From: an uncultured Alphaproteobacteria bacterium
GTDB taxonomy: Bacteria; Pseudomonadota; Alphaproteobacteria; Rhizobiales; Aestuariivirgaceae
Assembly (NCBI GenBank): GCA_937870685.1
Contig: CALMZX010000048.1
Coordinates: forward strand, 1-52,771
Length of the DNA: 52,771 bases
Direction of reading: 5' to 3'
A program made the position numbers and the translations under genes. Of the stretch, positions 1 through 7,654 are shown piece after piece (the stretch's first letter is position 1; each line of letters begins with the position of its first letter). The notes beneath the pieces are model-generated. The model saw only the letters and a program-made list of their open reading frames with translations. It ran no database searches and was not told the origin of the DNA.

Positions 1-82
1 GCGCCGGCACGGTGGCGGTGCCCGCGAAGGCGGTGCCGGACATCAGGGTTGCCATGGCGGCGGCGAGGAAGAACTTTTTCAT
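1..82 (-). CDS. N-terminus of an exported protein (partial), possibly an ABC transporter binding protein
   Basis: The window edge cuts this minus-strand gene after 27 codons. The visible residues form a classical Sec signal peptide: MKK, a hydrophobic core (FFLAAAMATLM), then SGTAFA followed by GT, so cleavage after AFA is likely. A strong ribosome binding site (AGGAG) lies 7-11 bases before the ATG. The next gene upstream is a LacI-family regulator, and the gap holds a TGATAGG/CCTATCA operator-like palindrome. A periplasmic solute-binding protein of a sugar-type ABC importer is therefore a reasonable guess, but nothing of the mature domain is visible. The signal peptide is sure; the function is inference. 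Confidence 0.6.
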   Translation of the reverse strand, partial: MKKFFLAAAMATLMSGTAFAGTATVPA

Positions 83-308
83 TTTTGGGCTCCTGGATAG
101 TGGTGTCCGGCGCACCGTGTGTGGTCCGGAAATGTCCCACGGGGACAAGTTTCATCCGCAGCGTCTTGTCAGCAGGTCATTTGGCGAGCCCGGGAGCAGG
201 GTGCCCCCGTTGTTCCTCCCGTGACCGGCTCGTGCTCTTGAGAATGGCGCGTTGCGGTGTCGCGACTGCCGATGCGGAATGTTTGTTCCACTGTCAGCAT
301 TCTTGAAC

Positions 309-336
309 AGATTATTTCAATGCGACAAAGAGTCAA
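309..336 (-). promoter_or_regulatory. Candidate sigma70 promoter for the exported-protein gene
   Basis: Read on the minus strand, TTGACT (336-331) is followed after 16 bases by TAATCT (314-309). The -35 is good and the -10 is weak. The palindrome at 353-368 sits just upstream of the -35, where a LacI-type repressor could interfere with polymerase. This is motif matching by eye only. Confidence 0.3.
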
Positions 337-352
337 TTCTGAGATTGCATTC

Positions 353-368
353 TGATAGGTTCCTATCA
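353..368. promoter_or_regulatory. Operator-like palindrome, probable LacI-family site
   Basis: TGATAGG-TT-CCTATCA is a perfect inverted repeat with 7-base arms around a 2-base centre, the size and shape of a LacI-family operator. It lies between the regulator gene and the exported-protein gene, upstream of the latter. The same TGATAGG half-site recurs at 1464-1470, before the oxygenase cassette. Assignment to the adjacent regulator is inference. Confidence 0.55.
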
Positions 369-407
369 CGAACTATCAGAGCGGGGCGGGCGGCCGCCTG
401 ATAGGAT

Positions 408-1433
408 TTACATGTTTTCGCTGATGTACAGGTTGGCAGGCAGAAGGGTCTGCTCCGGGATTGAGCGGCTGCCTTCGCAGGCCGCGATCATCAGCTGGAT
501 CAGCCGGGATGCAATCTGCATTGTGGGGGTATCCAGCACCAGGTCAAGTGTGCCATCGCTGAGGGCGGAGCGGGTCTCAGGTGTCAGTTCATTGCAGACC
601 GAGACAATCTTGCCGGCCATGCCTTCGTCCCGAAGCGCTGCGATCAGGCCTTCCCGGCCACCGCCGCAATCGTAGATCGCCACGAGGTCCTTGTGGGCTT
701 GAAGCAGGTCGACAACAGTCTCATAGGCTATCCGCGTATCGTCCAGGATGAAGTTCGGTTCCAGGATCTGCAGTTCGGACGCATGTTCGCGCATGAAGCT
801 GCGGAAGCTGAATTCGGTCAGTTCCTGGCTGATGTAGCGGTGGCTTCCCACCAGCACGCCGACCTTTCCCGGACGCTTCACCATGCGTGTGACAAACCAC
901 GCCGCCGTGCGCCCGGCCTTGCGTGAATCGACCGCCAGATAGGCTCGCCGGGACGGCGCCGACACGTCACTGAGCAGGGTGAAGACAGGCTTGCCTTTGG
1001 CGCTGATCGCCTCGATGGCCTCGCACACCACCGGATGGTCAACGGCAACAACCGCCAGGGCATCGCAGTTCCGTTCCATGGCGTGAAGGCTGTCAACAAT
1101 GCGCTTGGGGACCAGTTCCTCGCTGAATTCGACGGCCGGTTTGCCTTCGACCTCGTGGGCCGCCGTCGTCGCCTTGGCCAGATCATTGGCAAAGCGGGCG
1201 TAGAAGGGGTCGTGGCGCTTCTGCAGCAGGAAGCCGAAGCGGCGGACAGGTATCTCGGTGAGGCGCCGCTTGAGGAGGCCGGTGGCGTGAAAGCCGATGG
1301 ACTCGGCTGCGGCGACCACGCGCTGGGCGGTATCGCTGTTCACAGGCAGGCGGCGGTTGATCACCCTGTCGACGGTGGCGATGGAGACGCCCGCCGCCTG
1401 TGCAAGGTCTGTCATCGTCGGGCGTTTGACCAT
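408..1433 (-). CDS. LacI-family transcriptional regulator
   Basis: A 341-residue DNA-binding repressor of the LacI/GalR type, the family's usual length. The N-terminus carries the helix-turn-helix and hinge (TMTDLAQAAGVSIATVDRVI, residues 6-25). The rest is a periplasmic-binding-protein-like ligand domain of the sugar-sensing kind. The ATG is preceded by GGAGAGCCAGG. It sits between an exported-protein gene on the same strand and a divergent oxygenase cassette (1550-3842). TGATAGG motifs occur on both sides, suggesting that it controls both units and responds to their common substrate. The effector cannot be read from sequence; a sugar, cyclitol or similar small polar compound is typical of the family. 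Confidence 0.9.
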   Translation of the reverse strand: MVKRPTMTDLAQAAGVSIATVDRVINRRLPVNSDTAQRVVAAAESIGFHATGLLKRRLTEIPVRRFGFLLQKRHDPFYARFANDLAKATTAAHEVEGKPAVEFSEELVPKRIVDSLHAMERNCDALAVVAVDHPVVCEAIEAISAKGKPVFTLLSDVSAPSRRAYLAVDSRKAGRTAAWFVTRMVKRPGKVGVLVGSHRYISQELTEFSFRSFMREHASELQILEPNFILDDTRIAYETVVDLLQAHKDLVAIYDCGGGREGLIAALRDEGMAGKIVSVCNELTPETRSALSDGTLDLVLDTPTMQIASRLIQLMIAACEGSRSIPEQTLLPANLYISENM

Positions 1434-1457
1434 CCTGGCTCTCCATGGGCCTGTGAC

Positions 1458-1474
1458 AAGACATGATAGGTCTT
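1458..1474. promoter_or_regulatory. Inverted repeat containing a TGATAGG half-site
   Basis: AAGAC-ATGATAG-GTCTT is a 5-7-5 inverted repeat in the 116-base gap between the divergent LacI gene and the oxygenase gene. It includes TGATAGG (1464-1470), the same half-site as the palindrome at 353-368. It is a candidate operator for self-control and for control of the oxygenase cassette. An AT-rich stretch with TATAAA follows at 1504-1509, though I cannot pair it with a convincing -35. Confidence 0.4.
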
Positions 1475-1549
1475 GAGATGTTCTTTCATACTGGCATTGC
1501 CGATATAAAACAATGGTTCTATTTCATGTGACAATAGGAGGAACATTCC

Positions 1550-2665
1550 ATGAGCATGGCAGCAGCGACACCGCGCTACGGGCACCGCGACTACTCCATG
1601 CTGGGCCAGGAGGCGCAGGACGCCGTGACGGCCGGGCTCAGATCGGCGGAATGGTATCACACCGAAGTGGCGCGCAAGGACCTGAAGGAGCTGATGAAGC
1701 GCTCCGATGGCCCGGCCATCCGCGACACCATCATCTGGCTCGGACTCATGGTGGTGTTCGCCGGGCTCGCCATCTGGCTCTGGCCATCCTGGTGGGCGGC
1801 TCTGCCACTTGCGGCCTATGGCGTCCTTTACGGCTCCGCGACGGATTCCCGCTGGCATGAATGCAGCCACGGCACAGCCTTCAAGACGCCGTGGATGAAT
1901 GACGTGGTCTATCACATCGCCTGCTTCATGATCATGCGCAACCCCACGCGCTGGCGCTGGAGCCACACCCGCCACCACACCGACACGCTGATCGTCGGGC
2001 TTGATCCCGAAATCGCCGTCATGCGCCCGCCGGTGCTGTTCAAGGTGATCCTTGCCTTCTTCGGCATCCTGGATGTCTGGCATGCCATGAAGAACATGGT
2101 GATGAACACCTTTGGCGTGATCTCGGCGGAAGAAAAATCCTTCATCCCCGACATGGAATGGCCCAAGGTGATCCTGGCGGCGCGCGTCTGGTTTGTGATC
2201 TATGCCGCGACCATTGCCACGGCCTTCTTTTTCAATTCATGGCTGCCCATCGTGCTCGTGGGCCTGCCGCGCATCTACGGTGCCTGGCACCATGTGCTGA
2301 CGGGCCTGATGCAGCACGGCGGCCTTGCCGACAATGTTCTCGACCACCGCATGAACTCGCGCACCGTCCATATCAATCCGGTGTCGCGCTTCATCTACTG
2401 GAACATGAACTATCACGTTGAACACCACATGTTCCCGATGGTGCCGTACCATGCGCTGCCTAAGCTGCATGCCATGATCGGCCATGACCTGCCGGTGGCC
2501 ATGCCGTCCATGTGGGCCTGCTACCGGGAAATGATTCCGGCCTGGGCGCGGCAGTTCCGCGGCGAAGACTATTTCCTGGTGCGGGACCTGCCGCCGACGG
2601 CTAGACCATACCGGCCTGACCTGCATGGTCAGGCAACTTCACCTGCAGCAGCGGCTGCCGAATAG
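1550..2665 (+). CDS. Membrane di-iron oxygenase of the fatty acid desaturase family (MocD-like)
   Basis: A 371-residue integral membrane protein with the three histidine clusters that hold the di-iron site: HECSH at 103-107, HTRHH at 139-143 and HVEHH at 289-293, plus a QHGG at 255-258. Hydrophobic segments lie around 60-95, 163-175 and 208-240. GGAGG stands just before the ATG. The next gene encodes a Rieske ferredoxin, the likely electron donor. Pairing of such an oxygenase with a MocE-type ferredoxin is known from rhizopine demethylation in Sinorhizobium (MocD/MocE). A hydroxylase or O-demethylase acting on an imported small molecule is therefore more likely here than a lipid desaturase. 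No reductase gene is adjacent. The substrate is unknown. Confidence 0.85.
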   Translation: MSMAAATPRYGHRDYSMLGQEAQDAVTAGLRSAEWYHTEVARKDLKELMKRSDGPAIRDTIIWLGLMVVFAGLAIWLWPSWWAALPLAAYGVLYGSATDSRWHECSHGTAFKTPWMNDVVYHIACFMIMRNPTRWRWSHTRHHTDTLIVGLDPEIAVMRPPVLFKVILAFFGILDVWHAMKNMVMNTFGVISAEEKSFIPDMEWPKVILAARVWFVIYAATIATAFFFNSWLPIVLVGLPRIYGAWHHVLTGLMQHGGLADNVLDHRMNSRTVHINPVSRFIYWNMNYHVEHHMFPMVPYHALPKLHAMIGHDLPVAMPSMWACYREMIPAWARQFRGEDYFLVRDLPPTARPYRPDLHGQATSPAAAAAE

Positions 2666-2675
2666 AGAGTGTGAC

Positions 2676-2990
2676 ATGACGAACTGGGTGGAAGCCTGCT
2701 CCACGGGCGACATTGATGCAGAAGACGTGATCCGCTTCGACCACGGCGGAAAGACCTACGCCGTTTACCGCTCGCCGGACGACAAGTACTACGCCACCGA
2801 CGGCCTGTGCACCCACGAGAAAATCCATCTCGCCGACGGGCTGGTGATGGACGACATCATCGAGTGCCCCAAGCACAACGGCCGCTTCAACTACACCAAC
2901 GGCGAGGCCATGGGCGCGCCCGTGTGTGTCAATCTCAAGACCTATCCGGTCCGCGTCGATGGCGGCAAAGTCCTGATCAATATCGGTTGA
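2676..2990 (+). CDS. Rieske [2Fe-2S] ferredoxin, MocE-like
   Basis: A 104-residue soluble ferredoxin with both Rieske motifs: C45-T-H47 and C64-P-K-H67. The size and simple architecture match the small MocE-family ferredoxins that pass electrons to an oxygenase. The start at 2676 is chosen because GAGAG precedes it by six bases; an upstream in-frame extension would run into the oxygenase gene. It starts 10 bases after the oxygenase stop, so the two are co-transcribed and very likely work as a pair. The reductase that recharges it is not nearby. Confidence 0.9.
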   Translation: MTNWVEACSTGDIDAEDVIRFDHGGKTYAVYRSPDDKYYATDGLCTHEKIHLADGLVMDDIIECPKHNGRFNYTNGEAMGAPVCVNLKTYPVRVDGGKVLINIG

Positions 2991-3038
2991 CCCCTGCCTG
3001 CACTGTCCGTTGCCCGATCAATCCAGAAGGAAATCTCC

Positions 3039-3842
3039 ATGGCCAAAAAGCGTCCGACGGTTGCCGATGTGCGCGCCAACAAGGGCAAGTATCAGTACAC
3101 CATGATGCGGACCGAGACATGGGATGAACTGGCGGCGGCGGAAGCCGCAGGGATCGACATGGTCTCGGTGCCCCCGGAGATGCTCTGCGAAAAGCACTTC
3201 CGCACCGTGGCACCGTCACTGTTTGCCGTTCCCGGCCTGCCGCTTTATTCCGCGCCCGCCGCGGCGGACGACTACCTTCGCTGGGCCTTCCGCATGATGG
3301 AAGCGGGGGCGGACGCGGTTTACTGTGCCGCGTCATTCGAGACGGTGGAACGCATGGCCAAAGAGCGCATCCCCGTGATCGGCCATGTCGGGCTCATTCC
3401 CCACTTCTGTACCTGGACCGGCGGCTTCAAGGCCGTCGGCAAGACCGTGGACAGCGCCATGGAGGTCTATGAGCGCTGCAGGCGCTACGAAAGCGCCGGT
3501 GCCTTCGGCGTCGAGATCGAAGTGGTGCCGCCGGAGGTGACCGAAGAGATTTCCAGGCACACCAACCTGTTCCTCGTCTCGATGGGCGGTGGTGCCGGTG
3601 GTGACTGCCAGTACCTCTTCGCCTGTGACGTGCTGGGCACCAACACGGGCCATGTTCCGCGCCACGCCCGGAAATATGCCGATCTCGCCGGGGAATATGC
3701 CCGCATCCAGGAAATCCGTGTCTCGGCCTTCAAGTCCTTCGTGGCCGACGTGCAGAGCGGTGCCTATCCCTCCGCTCCCCATGTGGTCTCGGCTCCCAAG
3801 GCCGAAATGGATGCCTTCCGGAAGAAGATGGCACGCAAGTAA
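3039..3842 (+). CDS. PanB-like protein (ketopantoate hydroxymethyltransferase fold) lacking the metal site
   Basis: A 267-residue protein that aligns by eye with PanB over its full length. It keeps GHVGLIPH (115-122; PanB GHLGLTPQ), a glutamate in EIEVVP (E161, at the catalytic Glu181 of E. coli PanB) and TGHVPR near the C-terminus. The PanB metal ligands are gone: VGDSLG is replaced by SVPPEM (43-48), LLADLP by LFAVPGLP (61-68), and the lysine/glutamate of KIEGG by YCAAS (95-99). It is therefore unlikely to be the pantothenate enzyme. AAGGAAA precedes the ATG, and it follows the Rieske gene by 48 bases, ending the oxygenase cassette. Its reaction is unknown; another carbon-carbon lyase or transferase step in the same pathway is a guess. 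Confidence 0.75.
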   Translation: MAKKRPTVADVRANKGKYQYTMMRTETWDELAAAEAAGIDMVSVPPEMLCEKHFRTVAPSLFAVPGLPLYSAPAAADDYLRWAFRMMEAGADAVYCAASFETVERMAKERIPVIGHVGLIPHFCTWTGGFKAVGKTVDSAMEVYERCRRYESAGAFGVEIEVVPPEVTEEISRHTNLFLVSMGGGAGGDCQYLFACDVLGTNTGHVPRHARKYADLAGEYARIQEIRVSAFKSFVADVQSGAYPSAPHVVSAPKAEMDAFRKKMARK

Positions 3843-3886
3843 GCCCCCACTTGCATCCGGTGGGGACAAGGTGCCGTATCCCCACC

Positions 3887-4729
3887 ATGCGGACTCTCCT
3901 GACATCGCTGGGACTTGTGCTGCTCGTCCTTGGCCTCGTCTATCATTTCGCCGCCTTGCGGGCCTTCAACCTGCTGGTGCCCAAGGATGGCGGCGCGGCA
4001 CGGATTGCCGTTGATGTTGCCTATGGCCCGCATCTCCGCCACCGCCTTGACCTCTACCGGCCGGTGCAAGGGCAGGGGCCATTGCCGGTCCTGCTGTTTG
4101 TCTATGGCGGGTCGTGGGATTCAGGGCGCAAGGAAGACTACGCCTTCGCCGCCCATGCCTTCGCGGCGCATGGCTACCTGACGGCGGTCGCGGACTACCG
4201 CCTGGTGCCAGACGTGCACTACCCCGGCTTTGTCGATGACACGGCGCGCGCCCTCGACTGGCTGGCGGACAACGCGGAAGACTACGGCGGCGATGGGGAG
4301 GGCATCTTTGTCGTCGGCCATTCCGCCGGGGCCTACAACGCGGTGCAGGCGGTGCTGCGCAACGGCCTTCATGGCCGCGTTTCTGCCATGGCCTCGCTCG
4401 CCGGACCGTTTGATTTCCTGCCCCTCGATTCGCCGAAATCCACGGCTGCCTTCGCGCAGGCGGCCGACCTCGGCGAAACCCAACCCGTCCATGGCGATCT
4501 GTCAAAGGCCCCGCCGCTGCTTCTCCTGCACGGTGGCGGCGACAGCACGGTTGGCCTGCACAACAGCCGCAATCTCCATGCGGCTTATTTGCGGGAGGGG
4601 CGCGAGTCCCGGCTGACCATCTATAAGCCGATTGGCCATGTCGGCATCATGCTGGCGCTGGCGAAACCCCTGCGCCACCACGCGCCCGTGCTGGACGACA
4701 TCCTGCGCTTTTTTCAGATGTACCGCTGA
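3887..4729 (+). CDS. Membrane-anchored or secreted alpha/beta hydrolase (esterase-like)
   Basis: A 280-residue serine hydrolase. Residues 3-21 form a hydrophobic N-terminal segment, either a signal anchor or an uncleaved signal. The oxyanion-hole region is VYGGSW (72-77), the nucleophile is Ser146 in GHSAG, and Asp219 (HGGGD) and His251 (GHVG) complete a likely triad. The ATG at 3887 is preferred over a TTG 36 bases upstream because the hydrophobic segment begins there. No strong ribosome binding site is seen for either. The 3' end overlaps the convergent gph gene by 16 bases. Carboxylesterases of this shape act on short acyl or aryl esters; the substrate is not known. Confidence 0.8.
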   Translation: MRTLLTSLGLVLLVLGLVYHFAALRAFNLLVPKDGGAARIAVDVAYGPHLRHRLDLYRPVQGQGPLPVLLFVYGGSWDSGRKEDYAFAAHAFAAHGYLTAVADYRLVPDVHYPGFVDDTARALDWLADNAEDYGGDGEGIFVVGHSAGAYNAVQAVLRNGLHGRVSAMASLAGPFDFLPLDSPKSTAAFAQAADLGETQPVHGDLSKAPPLLLLHGGGDSTVGLHNSRNLHAAYLREGRESRLTIYKPIGHVGIMLALAKPLRHHAPVLDDILRFFQMYR

Positions 4730-5379
4730 AGCACATCCCACGCCTCATCATAATGGTTGATGATGTGCGTCGGGTGGAAGGCGGAGACATGTTGCGGGGT
4801 GTAGCCGAAGGACACGGCAATCACCGGCACCCCGGCATTCTGCGCCGTGCGGATGTCGGTTTCACTGTCACCCACCATGAGAGAGCGCGGCACTTCATGG
4901 CCGCTGCGCCGGACGGCCTCCTCATAGGGGCGGGGGTCCGGCTTGGCCACGCCGATCGTGTCCGGGCCGACGACGGCGCGGAAGAGCCCGCGCATGCCCA
5001 GCGCGTCCAGCAAGGCGAGTGACAATTTCTCGGGCTTGTTGGTGCATACGGCAAGGGCGAGCCCGTGCGCCTTGCACCGGTCGAGAAAGCTGGAAAGCCC
5101 TGGAAAGGGTCTGCTGTGGACAGCGATGTTGGCGCCGTAATAGGTGAGGAACTGGGCCTGCAGCCGGTCCAGCGCCTGCGGATCAACCGGATCGCCTGTC
5201 GCCTCGCAGCCGCGCGTGATGAGGGCGCGGGAACCATGGCCCACGAAGGCGCGCACTTCTTCCAGCGTGATGGGGCGGCGTTGGAGCGTGGCCAGCACAT
5301 GGTTGGTGGCGGCGAGAAGGTCGGGCGCGGTGTCCACCAGCGTGCCGTCAAGATCGAATACAAGTGCTTCAACTGGCAT
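4714..5379 (-). CDS. gph: Phosphoglycolate phosphatase, HAD family
   Basis: A 221-residue HAD-superfamily phosphatase. The first motif is DLDGT with the nucleophile Asp9 and Asp11, followed by VDT. Motif 2 threonine lies in AVCTNKP, motif 3 lysine in GVAKPDP, and motif 4 is GDSETD. The helical cap between motifs 1 and 2 is typical of Gph. It clears 2-phosphoglycolate formed in DNA repair or by Rubisco oxygenation. The start at 5379 is chosen because the fold begins at once (MPVEALVFDLDGT); a longer reading frame upstream adds an unrelated tail and runs against the divergent gabD. A related sugar-phosphate phosphatase cannot be ruled out by eye. Confidence 0.85.
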   Translation of the reverse strand: MPVEALVFDLDGTLVDTAPDLLAATNHVLATLQRRPITLEEVRAFVGHGSRALITRGCEATGDPVDPQALDRLQAQFLTYYGANIAVHSRPFPGLSSFLDRCKAHGLALAVCTNKPEKLSLALLDALGMRGLFRAVVGPDTIGVAKPDPRPYEEAVRRSGHEVPRSLMVGDSETDIRTAQNAGVPVIAVSFGYTPQHVSAFHPTHIINHYDEAWDVLQRYI

Positions 5380-5468
5380 TGCCAACTCCGCCTTCTGGCC
5401 TGTTTGTTCTGGCCTGCCCCCCATGCTATGCCCCCGGCCAAAGGCCATTTCCCCTCAGGAGAGTTTTC

Positions 5469-6944
5469 ATGGATATCGCAAAAACACAGGCGCTGCGCGA
5501 CATATTGAAAGACAAGTCGCTGCTCAAGGAGAAATGCTACATCAACGGTGCCTGGGTGGGAGGAGCCGCCAGCATCGACGTCACCAACCCGGTGGATGAG
5601 CGCGTCATTGCCTCGGTCCCGAAGCTTGGCACCAAGGAAACCCGCGAAGCCATCGAAGGTGCCGAGAAGGCCCAGAAGCTGTGGGCGAAGAAATCCGCCA
5701 AGGAACGTTCCGGCATCCTGCGCAAGTGGTTCAACCTGATGATGGAGAACCAGGAAGACCTGGCCCAGATCCTCACCGCCGAACAGGGCAAGCCGCTCAC
5801 CGAATCGCGTGGCGAAATCGCCTATGGCGCGAGCTTCATCGAATGGTTCGCCGAGGAAGCCCGCCGCATCTATGGTGAAACCGTGCCCGTGCCATTCCCC
5901 AACGGACGCGCCGTCGTGATCAAGCAGGCCGTGGGCGTCATCGCCTGCATCACGCCGTGGAACTTCCCCAACGCCATGATCACCCGCAAGGCCGGTGCGG
6001 CACTTGCCGCCGGCTGTGCCATGGTCTGCAAGCCGGCAGGCGAAACCCCGCTCTCGGCACTGGCCATGGCCGAACTGGGCGAGCGCGCCGGCCTTCCCGC
6101 TGGCGTCTTCTCGGTCATCACCGGTTCGGCCCGTGAGATCGGCGCGGAAATGACGTCGAACCCCATCGTGCGCGGCCTCACCTTCACGGGCTCGACCGAG
6201 ATCGGCCGCGTGCTGATGGAACAGTGTGCGCCCACCATCAAGAAGATGGGTCTCGAACTGGGCGGCAACGCGCCCTTCATCGTCTTTGACGATGCCGACC
6301 TGGATGCCGCCGTTGCGGGCGCCATGGCCTCCAAGTACCGCAACAACGGCCAGACCTGCGTCTGCGCCAACCGCCTCTACGTGCAGGAAGGCGTCTATGA
6401 GGCCTTCGCCGAAAAACTTTCTGCAGCCGTGCAGAAGCTGAAGGTGGGCAACGGTGCCGCCGAAGGTGTGACGACAGGTCCGCTGATCAATCCGGCGGCC
6501 GTGAAGAAGGTCGAGGAACATATCGCCGACGCCATTGCCAAGGGCGGCAAGATCGCTGCCGGTGGCAAGCGCATGGGCGGCAACTTCTTCGAACCCACCA
6601 TCATCACCGGCGTGACCAAGGACATGGCCGTGGCCCGCGAGGAAACCTTCGGCCCTGTTGCCCCGCTCTTCAAGTTCAAGACGGAGGAAGAGGTGATCGA
6701 AGCCGCCAACGCCACCGAATTCGGCCTCGCCTGCTATTTCTACAGCCGCGACATCGGCCGCGTCTGGCGCGTCGGCGAAGCGTTGGAATACGGCATGATC
6801 GGCATCAATGAAGGCATCATTTCCACCGCGGAAGTGCCCTTCGGCGGCGTCAAGCAGTCGGGCATCGGCCGTGAAGGCTCGCAGCACGGCATGGAAGAAT
6901 ATCTGGAGATCAAGTACATGTTGATGGGTGGCCTCGGCAAATGA
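5469..6944 (+). CDS. gabD: NAD(P)-dependent succinate-semialdehyde dehydrogenase
   Basis: A 491-residue aldehyde dehydrogenase of normal length. It shows TPWNFP (162-167), the cofactor-binding KPA (Lys188), FTGSTEIG (239-246), the general base Glu263 in LELGGN, and the nucleophile Cys297 in GQTCVCANR. The second cysteine two residues on and the overall sequence point to the GabD branch, which oxidises succinate semialdehyde to succinate. AGGAG stands before the ATG. The stop overlaps the next start (ATGA at 6941-6944), so it is coupled to rpiA. A related semialdehyde such as glutarate semialdehyde is an alternative substrate. Confidence 0.9.
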   Translation: MDIAKTQALRDILKDKSLLKEKCYINGAWVGGAASIDVTNPVDERVIASVPKLGTKETREAIEGAEKAQKLWAKKSAKERSGILRKWFNLMMENQEDLAQILTAEQGKPLTESRGEIAYGASFIEWFAEEARRIYGETVPVPFPNGRAVVIKQAVGVIACITPWNFPNAMITRKAGAALAAGCAMVCKPAGETPLSALAMAELGERAGLPAGVFSVITGSAREIGAEMTSNPIVRGLTFTGSTEIGRVLMEQCAPTIKKMGLELGGNAPFIVFDDADLDAAVAGAMASKYRNNGQTCVCANRLYVQEGVYEAFAEKLSAAVQKLKVGNGAAEGVTTGPLINPAAVKKVEEHIADAIAKGGKIAAGGKRMGGNFFEPTIITGVTKDMAVAREETFGPVAPLFKFKTEEEVIEAANATEFGLACYFYSRDIGRVWRVGEALEYGMIGINEGIISTAEVPFGGVKQSGIGREGSQHGMEEYLEIKYMLMGGLGK

Positions 6945-7654
6945 GTGTGGACAAAGCGGCCAAGGCCGACGAACAGAAGAAGCAGGCGGCCCTTCAGGCG
7001 CTGACGCTGGTGAAGCCCGGCATGAACCTGGGCCTCGGCACAGGCTCCACCGCCAACCATTTCATCCGCGCGCTGGGCGCCAAGGTGAAAGAGGGGCTGG
7101 AAGTGAAGGGCGTGCCCACCTCGCGCGCCACGGCGGAACTCGCCAAGGAACTTGGCATTCCCCTGACCACGCTGGGTGACCATCCCTTCCTCGATCTCTG
7201 CGTGGATGGCGCTGACGAGTTTGATGACCAACTCCGCCTGATCAAGGGCGGTGGCGGGGCGCTGCTGATCGAGAAGATCGTGGCGACCTCGGCCAAGGAA
7301 GTGGTCATCATCACGGATGAAACCAAGCGCGTGAAAACGCTGGGCCAGTTCCCGCTGCCCATTGAGGTGGTGAACATGGGGATGAAGGCGACCGCCTGGA
7401 AGATCGAGCGGGCCTTCCGCATGTTCGGCATGAACCCGAAGATGGCGCTGCGCGTGAAGGACGGCCAGCTGTTCCGCACCGACATGGGCAATGCCATCAT
7501 TGATGCAGCCTGCGGCGAGATCAAGGACGCGGACCGCCTGGAATTTGTGCTCAACAACATTCCCGGCGTGGTCAACAACGGCCTCTTCATCAACGTCGCA
7601 ACCCGCGTGATCATGGCGACGGCCAAGGGCACACAGGAAATCAAGGGCAAGTGA
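6941..7654 (+). CDS. rpiA: Ribose-5-phosphate isomerase A
   Basis: A 237-residue cytoplasmic enzyme that interconverts ribose 5-phosphate and ribulose 5-phosphate in the pentose phosphate pathway. Signature segments are GLGTGSTA (phosphate binding), DGADEFD and IKGGGGALL. It overlaps gabD by four bases at the start and shares GTGA with gor at its end (7651-7654), so the three genes form one translationally coupled unit. The rpiA-gor pairing is common in Hyphomicrobiales; both serve NADPH and redox balance. Confidence 0.95.
   Translation: MSVDKAAKADEQKKQAALQALTLVKPGMNLGLGTGSTANHFIRALGAKVKEGLEVKGVPTSRATAELAKELGIPLTTLGDHPFLDLCVDGADEFDDQLRLIKGGGGALLIEKIVATSAKEVVIITDETKRVKTLGQFPLPIEVVNMGMKATAWKIERAFRMFGMNPKMALRVKDGQLFRTDMGNAIIDAACGEIKDADRLEFVLNNIPGVVNNGLFINVATRVIMATAKGTQEIKGK

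Larger units (their letters stand above)
83..407. other. Intergenic region, likely promoter of the exported-protein gene
   Basis: This 325-base gap separates the LacI regulator's stop (408) from the exported protein's start (82). Only short unconvincing reading frames occur in it. It holds the operator-like palindrome at 353-368, further TGATAG-type half-sites at about 372-379 and 398-405, and a plausible minus-strand promoter (331-336 and 309-314). If that promoter is real, the transcript has a leader of roughly 220 bases. I see no tRNA or convincing structured RNA. Confidence 0.5.

Noticed and set aside
1550-2665. Plain fatty acid desaturase of membrane lipids
   Set aside because: The three His boxes fit, but the Rieske ferredoxin and LacI context fit a small-molecule oxygenase better. 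Kept as an alternative only.
4821-6887. A 688-codon minus-strand open frame covering the gabD region and part of gph
   Set aside because: It lies antisense to gabD, which has clear catalytic motifs, and its translation is repetitive and rich in His, Gly and Ala, as expected of the reverse of high-GC coding DNA.
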